Program-made: the position numbers and the translations under genes
Part shown: piece after piece, positions 1 to 9,129 of the stretch
Numbering within the stretch: position 1 is the stretch's first letter
Layout: each line of letters starts with the position of its first letter
Origin: an uncultured Gammaproteobacteria bacterium
GTDB taxonomy: Bacteria > Pseudomonadota > Gammaproteobacteria > Steroidobacterales > UBA11654
DNA length: 64,000 bases
Reading direction: 5' to 3'
NCBI GenBank assembly: GCA_902595845.1
Contig: CACJRN010000004.1
Coordinates: 1 to 64,000 of the forward strand
The notes under the pieces: generated by a model
What the model was told of the DNA's origin: nothing
The model's database searches: none
What the model saw: only the letters and a program-made list of their open reading frames with translations

Positions 1-1525
1 TTAGAAGGCTTTTTACAAGTCCAGCAGCCATGATTATATACACAATCAGAAGAGGAGGTGAGATTAGAACAATAATTGTTTGAAATGGCTTCAATTTATC
101 GATTCCTTGAAGGTCTGGTGAGTCTGTCACCCCAATTAATATTGCAAAAGGCAATAAGGCAATGAAGAAAGCCCAAAATATACGATTCCATACTTCTGGA
201 TTCTCACCTGCCTTCATTCTTTTTGTTGCAGATGAGGCCAATGTGTAGGCGCCTGAGTCAAAAGTAGTAGCCATAAAAACCAAGCAGAATATTCCAACCA
301 GTGGCAAAATCCATGCCCCAAGAATCATGCTGGATATACTCCTAGAGACCATTACTGCTGGACTTTCATTTGTCCATATATCAATGATTGGCATAATTCC
401 ATTGATTTCAAGATAGATCGCATTGTTTCCCATGATCATGAAAAATAGGGAGGTTCCCATTGTTCCAAACCCTAGCGATCCCAGTATCATTGTTCTGATT
501 GTTCGGCCCCTTGATATCCTTGCAATAAAGATACCAACAAATGGACCAAGGCCAAAAAACCAAGCCCACATGAATATAGTCCAAGCTTTTGAAAATTCAG
601 ACTCTCCGAATGGAGGAGGGCCCATGCTCATTCTTAGAAAATTTTCACCCATAAAAAGAACACTTTGGATTGAGGAGTTAATGATGTAAGAAGTTGGTCC
701 AAAAATGAGGATATATATGAGCACTATGAATGCTAGGTATGCACAAAACTTACTCAGCTTTTGTATTCCTTTTTCTAGACCAAAATAAGTACTTATCGAG
801 TAAATTACTAGGCAGAGCAACAGACATGAAATGGTTACAATCAAGCTTTGCTCAATCACAAAGAATTCAGTAATTGTTGCACTCACAACTGGCGATGTGA
901 GCCCCAATCCTGCTCCCAAAACTCCAACTAGAGCAATCATATAAATCAGATCAATAAGTTTAGCGAAGTGACTATTTTCACTCTTATCAAATATGGCTTC
1001 ACAACCTGTGCTCGCTTTCAGACTTGTCGCCCCTCTAACATGATAGTTGTAACCAATAGCAACTGCTGGAAAGCAGTAAATTGCCCATCCAGTGATGCCC
1101 CAATGAAACATTCCATATGATGAAGCCCAAGAGATGGCTTCCTTGGAACCTGGGATTGCATCGAATGGCGGTCTGAGGTAGTAATCGACCCATTCAGTTG
1201 ATCCATAGAGAACAAGTGAAGCGCCAATACCGCAGCAAAAAAGCATAGAAGACCATCCAAAAGTGCCATATTCAGGTTTCTCATGGTCATCACCTAGCCT
1301 TATTTTTCCATACTTACTAAAAGCCAGGAGCAAAAGAAAAATCAATGTTAAGAGACCCATAATCAAATAAGCACCGCCAATGTTACTTGCGATAAGATCA
1401 TATGCTGAATTCAAGTATTGATTTGTGGTAGTGGGGGCAATGAACATTGGCACAAGGATTGATAAAGATATCAATACTGTGAGTATGAAATTGGGCCACT
1501 CTATGTTGTCTTTATTTTTAAAGAT
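1..1525 (-). CDS. BCCT-family betaine/choline/DMSP transporter, C-terminus cut off by window edge
   Basis: About 508 residues are visible, and the reading frame is still open at base 1, so the C-terminus lies outside. Many hydrophobic helices are seen, with the BCCT-typical stretches IGASLVLYGSTEW, MFHWGITGWAIYCFP and GPFVGIFIARISRGRTIR, the last being the family signature loop. BCCT carriers import quaternary ammonium or sulfonium solutes such as betaine, carnitine and DMSP, driven by Na+ or H+. The neighbouring divergent demethylase gene favours DMSP or betaine as substrate (inference). The start is odd. The frame is open back to 1549 without any ATG. A ribosome binding site (CAAGGA, 1539-1534) lies 8 bases before an ATC codon at 1525-1523, used here as the start. 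The next usual start codons (TTG 1474, GTG 1453, ATG 1447) would cut into the first membrane helix. Confidence 0.88.
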   Translation of the reverse strand, partial: MFKNKDNIEWPNFILTVLISLSILVPMFIAPTTTNQYLNSAYDLIASNIGGAYLIMGLLTLIFLLLLAFSKYGKIRLGDDHEKPEYGTFGWSSMLFCCGIGASLVLYGSTEWVDYYLRPPFDAIPGSKEAISWASSYGMFHWGITGWAIYCFPAVAIGYNYHVRGATSLKASTGCEAIFDKSENSHFAKLIDLIYMIALVGVLGAGLGLTSPVVSATITEFFVIEQSLIVTISCLLLCLVIYSISTYFGLEKGIQKLSKFCAYLAFIVLIYILIFGPTSYIINSSIQSVLFMGENFLRMSMGPPPFGESEFSKAWTIFMWAWFFGLGPFVGIFIARISRGRTIRTMILGSLGFGTMGTSLFFMIMGNNAIYLEINGIMPIIDIWTNESPAVMVSRSISSMILGAWILPLVGIFCLVFMATTFDSGAYTLASSATKRMKAGENPEVWNRIFWAFFIALLPFAILIGVTDSPDLQGIDKLKPFQTIIVLISPPLLIVYIIMAAGLVKSLL

Positions 1526-1551
1526 TTTTTTGATCCTTGAATTGAATGATT

Positions 1552-1584
1552 ATTAGTCTAGGTAAAAAGAATAATTAGTCTAGG
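1552..1584. repeat. Two 11-bp direct repeats, 22-bp period, between BCCT and dmdA-like genes
   Basis: ATTAGTCTAGG occurs at 1552-1562 and again at 1574-1584, each followed by an A-rich run. The period of two helical turns in a divergent intergenic region suggests a transcription factor site. No regulator gene is adjacent. This could also be chance or a slippage product. Confidence 0.4.
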
Positions 1585-1671
1585 AAAATCGAGTGATAGA
1601 TATTCTTAAAATAGTGAAACCCTATTTTCCATTTCTTACGAATTTTAAGTATGATATCAGGTCAAAAAATT

Positions 1672-2799
1672 ATGTATCAGACATCAAAAATTGTAATCAG
1701 TCCAAGGGTCAGAAAATCCCCGTATTTTGACTCTACAATGAAGTATGGGGCATCCGCCTTCACCATATATAACCACATGTATATGCCGATTGTGTTTGAA
1801 GGGCCGGAAAAAGACTACCAGAACTTACTCAATGGAGTTCAACTCTGGGATGTAGGTGTAGAGCGACAAGTTGAAATCAAAGGACCTGATGCAGCAAAAC
1901 TTGCACAATACATCACTCCTAGAGACATCAATAAATGCAAAATTGGACAAGCATTGTATGCACCACTTCTCGATTTTGAAGGGGGTTTTATAAATGATCC
2001 AGTGATGCTTAAACTTGCAGAAGATCATTTTTGGTTCTCACTTTCTGATAGTGATGCACTATTGTGGATTCAGGGTGTCGCCTCAGGCAAAGATTATAAT
2101 ACAGAGGTTACAGAACCAGACGTTTCTCCCCTCCAGATTCAAGGACCAAACTCAACAGAACTCATGAGCAGGGTTTTTGGAGATTGGATAGATGATCTCG
2201 CATTCTATAAATTTAAAGAAGTCAATCATCAAGGAATACCCATGGTAATAGCAAGAATGGGTTACAGCAGAGAAAGGTGCTATGAGATTTTTCTTCAAGA
2301 TGGAACCAAGGGAAATGAGCTATGGGAAATACTTTGGGATGCAGGTAAAGAACTGAATATCACTCCAGGCACTCCAAATCAAATATTTAGACTAGAAGCA
2401 GGCATACTTAGTTTTGGTGCCGACATGCACAGAGAAAATAATCCTTTTGAAGTCGGTTTGGATTGGATGATAGATCTCGATCAGCAAGATGATTTTATTG
2501 GCAAAGAAGCACTCAAAAGAATCAAGGATAATGGGATAACAAAGAAATTAATGGGCGCTGAGATTCAAGGACCGAAAATGGAATTCTTCAATGAGGAGAA
2601 TTTAGACGTCTCTGTCAATGGAGAAATAGTAGGCGCGATGATGTCTGCGGTTTACTCTCCAAGATTTGAAAAGAATATATGTTATATCATCCTTGATATA
2701 GATCACGCCATTGTTGGTAAATCAGTTGATATCCATTCACCTGACGGCGATCTTATAGCAGAACTTGTTGAGCTACCCTGGATAAAAGAAAGAGCTTAA
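1672..2799 (+). CDS. dmdA: GcvT-fold demethylase, DmdA-like (dimethylsulfoniopropionate demethylase)
   Basis: The protein has 375 residues and spans the aminomethyltransferase (GcvT) folate-binding fold plus its C-terminal barrel. DmdA transfers a methyl group from DMSP to tetrahydrofolate, giving methylmercaptopropionate. The N-terminal region (LVISPR-like, then TIYNHMYMPIVFE), LWDVGVERQVEIKGPDA, FWFSLSDSDALLW and EPDVSPLQIQGP resemble what I recall of DmdA and close relatives rather than glycine-cleavage GcvT. The context of a BCCT carrier upstream and a DmdC-like dehydrogenase 1 base downstream supports the call. An ATG at 1651 is in frame, but only the ATG at 1672 has a plausible ribosome binding site (CAGG, 1658-1661). 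It could instead be a related folate-dependent demethylase acting on another methylated compound, because DmdA-like paralogues are common in marine bacteria. Confidence 0.65.
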   Translation: MYQTSKIVISPRVRKSPYFDSTMKYGASAFTIYNHMYMPIVFEGPEKDYQNLLNGVQLWDVGVERQVEIKGPDAAKLAQYITPRDINKCKIGQALYAPLLDFEGGFINDPVMLKLAEDHFWFSLSDSDALLWIQGVASGKDYNTEVTEPDVSPLQIQGPNSTELMSRVFGDWIDDLAFYKFKEVNHQGIPMVIARMGYSRERCYEIFLQDGTKGNELWEILWDAGKELNITPGTPNQIFRLEAGILSFGADMHRENNPFEVGLDWMIDLDQQDDFIGKEALKRIKDNGITKKLMGAEIQGPKMEFFNEENLDVSVNGEIVGAMMSAVYSPRFEKNICYIILDIDHAIVGKSVDIHSPDGDLIAELVELPWIKERA

Positions 2800-2800
2800 T

Positions 2801-4543
2801 ATGGACCAGTTTCACCCTCCTGTAAAAGATATGATCTTTGCCCTAAGAGAGGTTGTTGGAAAAGGTGAGCTAGACTCTAATCTTGGTTTTGAAGATTTTG
2901 ATGGTGAATTTCTTGAAACAATTTATCAAAGCGCTTCAGAAATCACTTCCGAAGTCATAGCTCCAACTAACAAAGATGGGGATAGGCATGGGGTTTCTAT
3001 TGAGGATGGCAAAGTCTCAGTACCAAATGGTTATGCAGAAGCATATGATGCTTATGTCGATGGCGGGTGGTCAACATTGAGTTGCAATCCAGAGTATGGC
3101 GGGCAAGGCATGCCTGCATTAATATCAATGCCAGTAAATGAAATGGTTATGGGGGCCAATTTTTCTTGGGCTCACTTAGTGCTTTTAACAAACTCAGCAA
3201 TCAGAGCTGTTGACGCCCATGCAAGTGAACAGCTAAAAGATCTCTATTTAGAAAAACTCATTTCCGGGAAATTTAGTGGCACTATGAATCTCACAGAGCC
3301 TCAGGCAGGGTCTGATCTCTCAGTTATGAACACAGTCGCTGAGCCAAGTGATAATGGTTACAAAATTACTGGTCAGAAGATATTCATTACTTGGGGAGAG
3401 CATGATTTATCTGAAAATATCATCCATCTTGTATTAGCAAGACTTCCAGATGCACCAGAAGGGGTAAAAGGAATCTCACTATTTCTCGTGCCTAAATTCA
3501 AAATGAATACAGATGGAACTTTGGGTGAGCGTAATATGCTGAAGGCTGTTTCTGTTGAGCACAAGCTAGGTATTCATGGTTGTGCAACCTGTGTGATGAG
3601 TTTTGAGGAGGCTGAAGGCTTTCTTATAGGAGAGCCTAATCAGGGGTTGGCTTGTATGTTTACAATGATGAATGACGCTAGAATTGGAGTAGCTTGTGAG
3701 AGTGTTGCAATTGCCGAAAGGGCTTACCAACAGGCAGTGAATTATGCAAAAGATAGGATTCAAGGAAGAACTGAATCCAGTCAATCTCGAGTTTCAATTA
3801 TCAATCATCCAGATGTGCGAAGGATGCTTCTTAGCATGAAGTCATTGATCGAGGTCATGAGAGTGTTGGTTTATGAGAATACATTTGAGTGTGATCTTGC
3901 TGAATCCAAATCAGAACACGATCAACGTGCAGATCTTCTTACACCAATAACAAAGGCTTGGTGCAGTGAATTATGTCAAGACATAACATCTATAGCGCTT
4001 CAAGTTCATGGTGGGATGGGATATGTTGAAGAAACTGGAGCAGCACAACATTTCAGAGATGCCAGAATTACAACGATTTATGAGGGAACGACAGGCATTC
4101 AAGCAAATGATCTCATCGGTAGGAAATTCATAAATGACAACGGCTCAGCAATGAATGAGCTATTAGATCAAATTGAGAATGATATAGGAGTCTCAAGTAT
4201 AGAAGACAATCTCAAATCAGAACTCAATCATGCAATAGAAAAATCAAGAAATGTCTCTCAATTCATTCTAGAAAATGCTAAGAAAGATCCAAATTTAGCT
4301 GGGGCGAGCAGCTATAACTTTTTAATGATGATGGGTTATCTGGTTGGTGGATGGATTGCATCCAGAAACATTACTGCTGCAAAAAATAAAATTAAAGAGA
4401 ATGATGATTTTGAGTTTTACAATGCAAAAATCATTTCCTCTACTTTTTACATTGAACAATTTCTACCACTGGTTATGAGTTTTGGAAATTCAGTTATGCA
4501 TGGTTCTGAATCGATGATGTCGATGCCAGATGAACAGTTCTAA
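2801..4543 (+). CDS. dmdC: Acyl-CoA dehydrogenase, DmdC-like (methylmercaptopropionyl-CoA dehydrogenase)
   Basis: The 580 residues match the long acyl-CoA dehydrogenase subfamily (about 590 aa) that includes DmdC, longer than the usual 380 aa. The visible order is an N-terminal helical domain, the middle beta domain with MNLTEPQAGSDLS (FAD/substrate loop) and KIFITWGEHDL, then the C-terminal helical domain with the LQVHGGMGYVEE motif and IYEGTTGIQANDL, whose Glu is the expected catalytic base. A further C-terminal extension of about 130 residues is typical of this subfamily. DmdC oxidises MMPA-CoA to methylthioacryloyl-CoA using FAD. It starts 1 base after the DmdA-like stop codon, so the two are surely cotranscribed. 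Related long dehydrogenases act on ordinary fatty acyl-CoAs, so the substrate is inferred from context. Confidence 0.7.
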   Translation: MDQFHPPVKDMIFALREVVGKGELDSNLGFEDFDGEFLETIYQSASEITSEVIAPTNKDGDRHGVSIEDGKVSVPNGYAEAYDAYVDGGWSTLSCNPEYGGQGMPALISMPVNEMVMGANFSWAHLVLLTNSAIRAVDAHASEQLKDLYLEKLISGKFSGTMNLTEPQAGSDLSVMNTVAEPSDNGYKITGQKIFITWGEHDLSENIIHLVLARLPDAPEGVKGISLFLVPKFKMNTDGTLGERNMLKAVSVEHKLGIHGCATCVMSFEEAEGFLIGEPNQGLACMFTMMNDARIGVACESVAIAERAYQQAVNYAKDRIQGRTESSQSRVSIINHPDVRRMLLSMKSLIEVMRVLVYENTFECDLAESKSEHDQRADLLTPITKAWCSELCQDITSIALQVHGGMGYVEETGAAQHFRDARITTIYEGTTGIQANDLIGRKFINDNGSAMNELLDQIENDIGVSSIEDNLKSELNHAIEKSRNVSQFILENAKKDPNLAGASSYNFLMMMGYLVGGWIASRNITAAKNKIKENDDFEFYNAKIISSTFYIEQFLPLVMSFGNSVMHGSESMMSMPDEQF

Positions 4544-4546
4544 CTT

Positions 4547-5089
4547 CTAGTTAGTTTCCAGGATTCTTTGAACTTGTCCGAAGTATTCCCCAGTTATCTT
4601 TGACCACTCAATTCTCAACCAGGGTGTAAATTCATCTGGATTATTCTCTATTGACTGAGTTAGGTCATCAATTGGCAGATACTTCCAATCATCAATTTCA
4701 TTTGGATCAACATTTGGTATTTCATTGCACACACCTATGAAGACATGACATAACTCGTTTTCACTGCCAATATTTCTAAATTTTTCCTGATATTGAAACT
4801 TGAATAAGAAATTAAGTTTTGTTTCTAATGATAATTCTTCTTTGGTTCTTCTATGTGCAGCATCCTCAACGGATTCTCCGAGATAAGGATGGCTGCAGCA
4901 TGCATTTGACCAGAACTGACCCCAAAGCATTTTTTCTTTGCTTCTTTGCTGAATCAGCACTTCTTTTTTTTCATTGAATATGAAAACAGAAAATGCTCTG
5001 TGAAGAATTCCGTCACCAAGGTGACAATCTTCTTTCAACTCTGAACCTATCTCTTGATCATATTCATCGACCAAGATCAATTTTTCCAT
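4547..5089 (-). CDS. idi: Isopentenyl-diphosphate delta-isomerase, type I
   Basis: This is a 180-residue Nudix-fold enzyme, matching E. coli Idi (182 aa). It interconverts isopentenyl and dimethylallyl diphosphate. Visible are the NACCSHP segment holding the catalytic Cys and a metal-ligand His, and the Nudix-like helix RRTKEEL with its Glu residues. A longer frame begins at 5149 inside the upstream fusion gene. The start at 5089 is preferred because the conserved protein begins MEKLILVDEYDQEI and the ATG lies 7 bases after the upstream stop, in a sequence carrying AAAAGAGTGA. It is cotranscribed with the HMG-CoA reductase-mevalonate kinase gene, which places it in a mevalonate route. Its 3' end lies 3 bases from the convergent dehydrogenase gene. 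Confidence 0.93.
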   Translation of the reverse strand: MEKLILVDEYDQEIGSELKEDCHLGDGILHRAFSVFIFNEKKEVLIQQRSKEKMLWGQFWSNACCSHPYLGESVEDAAHRRTKEELSLETKLNFLFKFQYQEKFRNIGSENELCHVFIGVCNEIPNVDPNEIDDWKYLPIDDLTQSIENNPDEFTPWLRIEWSKITGEYFGQVQRILETN

Positions 5090-5096
5090 ATCGTTT

Positions 5097-7328
5097 TCAG
5101 TCACTCTTTTGCACTGGAAAATGAATTGATTTGAATCCTTCATTATCAAAAGCTTTCACAATATCTGATGGCTTATCTGAAATCGCAATGATGGCTCCAC
5201 CGCCACCACCACCAGTGAGTTTTGATCCAAATGATCCTGCATCTCTTGCAATATGCACCATTCTCTCTAATTCAGGAGTTGATACCTGTAGCGTGTTTAG
5301 AAGGCCCTGATTAAAATTCATCAACTCACCAAGTTGTTTGATGTCATTGCTCTGAATTGCCTGGATGCCCTTAAGAACTATCGCATCAATATCATCGAAT
5401 ACACCTTCATACATTTCCTGATTTTCTTTCCATTGACTTCTAACATGTGCAACTGTTTTTGCCGTTAAACCTTCTGATTTTGAAAATGCCAAGACAAGGT
5501 CGAATGGTTTTTTAATCTGCAGACTTTCTTTAAGTGCAGTTTCACCCTTTTTATAAATTATGGGGTGGCCATATGTTGCAATGGTATTATCAATTCCGCT
5601 CGGATTTCCATGTGCGATTTTTTCTGATTCATACGCCATCTTGTTGATCTCTTCTTCAGTGAGATTCATTTTGAAATGATTGTTCAGCGCCTTAATAATT
5701 GAGACTGCAATCACTGCAGATCCACCAAGGCCCATACCTCTAGGGATATCAGAAAATACCTCAATTTTCATTCCAGTATGACTGAGATTCATTTTTTCTA
5801 AGATTAAAGCTGCGGGTTTTTCAAATGATTGACGCTCTTCTGGTTTTTTGTCTAGGCGATACTCAACCCCCCAAGATGGAATCATCAAGAGGACGCCATT
5901 ATCTGCTTCTTCTACTTTAACTCGAATATTAAGAGGGACAGGAACTGCAATTGCATGACGACCATAAACCACAGAGTGCTCACCTAAGAGTATGACTTTA
6001 CCTGAGGTTACTGCATCAAAATCCTCTGTCTTTATTGGCTCTCTTTTTGTCAGATTTTCAACAATTTCTCTGGCCTTCCAAACTTTGATATCGCCACTGA
6101 TTAACAATTCCTCAAGAACATCATCAAATATTTCATGTGGCGCATCTGCTGCTTTTACTACATTCCTTGCATGCAGAGTCATGTGACCCTTTTGAATACC
6201 ATCAGTTGATAAAGCTTTTAGGGCCGAGAAGTTTTGAGCGAGTCCGACAGCGGCCATCACACCAGAGAGTTCTGTAGCTGATTCAAGATTCATAATTCTT
6301 AGATTCAATGCCACTGCAGGATTTGACTCGATGGGTGCCCCAACAATTCCTACTTTCAATGGTAGTTCAATTGAGCCAATTAGATCTCCATTCTCATCTT
6401 TTTTCCATTCAGAAAGAGAAGAATATCTGCCATGTCTGGACGCATAAGCATGAGCGCCAGCCTCTATCGCTCTCCAGTCATTTCCGGTGGCAAGGGCAAC
6501 TGCATCAATTCCATTCATGATTCCTTTATTATGCGTAGATGCTCTATACGGGTCTGCTTTAGCAAAGTCAGAAGCGATGATGATTCCATCTCTGATTTGT
6601 TCAGGATCATAGCCTTCCATTGATAAATAATTCAATGGAATTCTCATTGTTGCTTTAGCAATTGACTGATCAGTTAAGTTTGACAAGATTCGAAGGAAAA
6701 CTTTACCTTCTGTAATGCTTTCAACCAATGGCGCAATGCCCTCACACATTCCATTGACCAAATTTGCACCCATTGCATCTTGGGTATTCACATTGATGTT
6801 CAGGACAAGCATTTCTTCTTCGAAAGATTCCATTGGGTAAGTTTTGATTGAGAAATCAATTGCTCCTCCCCCTCTTGCCACCATTCGAGGATGAAAACTA
6901 TTGGCAAGATCTATGATTTCTTGTTTTCGAGACATAAGATCATTTCTTGCCTGATCTAGATTTTTTATACCAACAACTTGGATTTGACCAGTAAGAATTG
7001 GATCAGAGCAGACTGTTGAAAATCCACCACCTGATCTTGAGATTTTTGCAGCTGCACTCAGTGCCGCAACTATTGATGGTTCTTCAACAGCCATAGGAAT
7101 TACATATTCTTTGTTATCAATCAGAAAGTTAAGACCTAGACCTATTGGCATGCCCATCACACCAATCACATTTTCAATCATCTTATCTGCACTGTAGATA
7201 TCCAGTTGCTGCTGTTGATTTTTAAGAAGTTGATAGTCTTTTTTTGAGATTAAACCTTTTTCATAAACAGCATCAAGACGCTCATTGATGGGCATCTTGT
7301 AAAAATTTGGAATCCTAGATTTATCCAT
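5097..7328 (-). CDS. Fusion protein: class II HMG-CoA reductase plus mevalonate kinase
   Basis: The 743 residues contain two complete enzymes. Residues about 1-430 match class II (Pseudomonas mevalonii type) HMG-CoA reductase: ENVIGVMGMPIG, the VEEPSIVAA Glu, the THNKGIMNGID Lys, the ATGNDWRA Asp and the HMTLHARN His are all present. Residues about 440-740 are a GHMP kinase of the mevalonate kinase type: GKVILLGEHSVVYG, PRGMGLGGSAV and KLTGGGGGGA are motifs 1 to 3. Together they would make mevalonate from HMG-CoA and phosphorylate it, or run the reductase in the oxidative direction. The frame extends to a GTG at 7343, but the ATG at 7328 has a GTGAG ribosome site and a fitting N-terminus. Phosphomevalonate kinase and diphosphomevalonate decarboxylase are not in the window. 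Confidence 0.92.
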   Translation of the reverse strand: MDKSRIPNFYKMPINERLDAVYEKGLISKKDYQLLKNQQQQLDIYSADKMIENVIGVMGMPIGLGLNFLIDNKEYVIPMAVEEPSIVAALSAAAKISRSGGGFSTVCSDPILTGQIQVVGIKNLDQARNDLMSRKQEIIDLANSFHPRMVARGGGAIDFSIKTYPMESFEEEMLVLNINVNTQDAMGANLVNGMCEGIAPLVESITEGKVFLRILSNLTDQSIAKATMRIPLNYLSMEGYDPEQIRDGIIIASDFAKADPYRASTHNKGIMNGIDAVALATGNDWRAIEAGAHAYASRHGRYSSLSEWKKDENGDLIGSIELPLKVGIVGAPIESNPAVALNLRIMNLESATELSGVMAAVGLAQNFSALKALSTDGIQKGHMTLHARNVVKAADAPHEIFDDVLEELLISGDIKVWKAREIVENLTKREPIKTEDFDAVTSGKVILLGEHSVVYGRHAIAVPVPLNIRVKVEEADNGVLLMIPSWGVEYRLDKKPEERQSFEKPAALILEKMNLSHTGMKIEVFSDIPRGMGLGGSAVIAVSIIKALNNHFKMNLTEEEINKMAYESEKIAHGNPSGIDNTIATYGHPIIYKKGETALKESLQIKKPFDLVLAFSKSEGLTAKTVAHVRSQWKENQEMYEGVFDDIDAIVLKGIQAIQSNDIKQLGELMNFNQGLLNTLQVSTPELERMVHIARDAGSFGSKLTGGGGGGAIIAISDKPSDIVKAFDNEGFKSIHFPVQKSD

Positions 7329-7458
7329 AAAACTATTGCTCACTATAAAAACAGACGATCAGTTTACTCAGAAACACATCAATTGTGAAAAAATAAGACC
7401 TATTGAGATGAAAAAAATCTCTTCCTGAGTTAGATTAGTGGGTCGGAGTAAAAAAAGA

Positions 7459-9129
7459 ATGACAGCGAATAGAAATAAGCCATGGTTAAAGAGTTACCCA
7501 GAGGGTACGCCAGAATTTATTACCTTGGATCCAAGAAAAACCATCGTAAAATTATTGGATGAGGCTGAGTCGAACTATCCAGATAATGATGCTTTCGTCA
7601 ATTTTGGAGTTTCATTGAGTTACAAAGATGTTCAAACCAAATCAAAGAAATTCGCAGCTTATTTGCAAAATGTTTTAGGTTTAAAAAAGGGAGATAGAAT
7701 TGCAATGATGATGCCAAATTTATTGCAATATCCCGTTGCTATTTTCGGTGCATTGCGAGCAGGACTAATTGTTGTCAATGTCAATCCACTCTACACACCT
7801 CGAGAACTAGAGCATCAGTTGAGAGACTCTGGCTCAAAGGCAATATTGATTTTTGAAAACTCCGCACATGTCTTGAGCGCTGTTATCGAAAATACTGAAA
7901 TCGAGCATGTCATTATTACCAAGATTGGTGATTTCTTAGGTCCCATTAAAGGATCGCTCATGAACTTTGTAGTGAAATATTTAAAAAGAATGATTCCTAA
8001 ATATTCTTTGCCTGGAAAAATTGATTTCAAATCAACACTGGGAAGGCCAGTCACAGATTTAGACGAAGCACCAATTTCAATTGATGATTTGGCATTTTTG
8101 CAATATACAGGCGCAACCACTGGACTTTCAAAGGGTGCAATGCTCTCACATGGAAATGTGATTGCAAGTCTTGAGCAGCTTGAAGCAATGTTGGTTGATG
8201 TGATTGAAGAGGATGGGAGCGATATTTATATCAATGCACTGCCCATCTATCATATCTATTCGTTGTCTGTTCTGGTTTTGGCAGGTTATACGAATGGAGG
8301 CCTCAATGTGCTGATCACAAACCCTAGAGATACTAATGGGTTTGTTAAAGAAATCAGGAAGTGGCGCTTTACTTTCTTTAATGGTGTAAACACTTTATAT
8401 GAAAGCCTGCTAAACCATCCAGAAATTAAAAGTGTCAATTTTGACTCTATGAAACTCTCTGGCACAGGCGGTTCTGCTTGCAGACAATCAACTGCAGAAA
8501 GGTGGCAAGAGCTGACCGGCAATGTTTTACTCGAGGGTTACGGACTCTCTGAGACATCGCCAAGTGTTTCTGTTTCTCCATCATATTTAACAAAATTTAA
8601 TGGATTTGTTGGACTGCCTGTACCCAGTACTGAAATTTCAATTCGTGATGAAACTGGCAAACAAGTCAGAAGAGGTGCCCCAGGAGAGATCTGTGTTAAG
8701 GGACCTCAAGTGATGCAGGGATACTGGAATAATGAAGAGGCGACAAAGGAGGCCATTGATGAAGAGGGTTTCTTTAAAACGGGAGACATTGGGATATTAA
8801 ACAGTGATGGTTTCATCAAGATAGTGGATCGGAAAAAAGACATGATATTGGTTTCTGGATTCAACGTATATCCCAATGAGATTGAGGATGTAGTAAGCCT
8901 TCATCCAGAGATTACTGAAGCTGCATGTATTGGTGTTGATGATGAAAAAACAGGTGAAGCAGTGAAGTTATTCGTTGTTAAAAATAATCCAAGTTTGAGT
9001 GCCGATGAAGTGATGGACTACTGCAGAGATAATTTCACAGGCTACAAGGTTCCAAAGCACATTGAGTTCATTGATGAGTTACCAAAGTCAAATGTTGGGA
9101 AAGTATTGAGGCGATCACTTAGAGAGTAA
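7459..9129 (+). CDS. fadD: Long- or medium-chain fatty acid-CoA ligase, FadD-like
   Basis: This 556-residue ANL-superfamily enzyme would activate a carboxylic acid to its CoA thioester through an acyl-adenylate. The P-loop motif is YTGATTGLSKGA, followed by the GYGLSETSP (A5-like) motif, TGDIG, DRKKDMILVSGFNVYPNEIE and the C-terminal catalytic Lys in SNVGKVLRR. The N-terminus WLKSYPEGTP matches FadD. A GTG at 7438 is in frame, but the ATG at 7459 follows a GGAG ribosome site at 7445-7448 and gives the expected FadD start. The gene overlaps the convergent crotonase gene by 15 bases at its 3' end. Given the DMSP-like genes upstream, a role as a DmdB-type ligase cannot be excluded, but the sequence reads as FadD. 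Confidence 0.87.
   Translation: MTANRNKPWLKSYPEGTPEFITLDPRKTIVKLLDEAESNYPDNDAFVNFGVSLSYKDVQTKSKKFAAYLQNVLGLKKGDRIAMMMPNLLQYPVAIFGALRAGLIVVNVNPLYTPRELEHQLRDSGSKAILIFENSAHVLSAVIENTEIEHVIITKIGDFLGPIKGSLMNFVVKYLKRMIPKYSLPGKIDFKSTLGRPVTDLDEAPISIDDLAFLQYTGATTGLSKGAMLSHGNVIASLEQLEAMLVDVIEEDGSDIYINALPIYHIYSLSVLVLAGYTNGGLNVLITNPRDTNGFVKEIRKWRFTFFNGVNTLYESLLNHPEIKSVNFDSMKLSGTGGSACRQSTAERWQELTGNVLLEGYGLSETSPSVSVSPSYLTKFNGFVGLPVPSTEISIRDETGKQVRRGAPGEICVKGPQVMQGYWNNEEATKEAIDEEGFFKTGDIGILNSDGFIKIVDRKKDMILVSGFNVYPNEIEDVVSLHPEITEAACIGVDDEKTGEAVKLFVVKNNPSLSADEVMDYCRDNFTGYKVPKHIEFIDELPKSNVGKVLRRSLRE

Noticed and set aside
1..3. TTA at the left edge, a stop codon on the minus strand
   Set aside because: It is not in the transporter's frame, which continues past base 1.
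1018..1293. A 91-residue minus-strand reading frame
   Set aside because: It is out of frame within the transporter gene, whose own frame reads continuously with BCCT motifs.
5090..5149. Extended idi start at 5149
   Set aside because: It would add 20 residues overlapping the upstream enzyme and is not part of the conserved Idi N-terminus.
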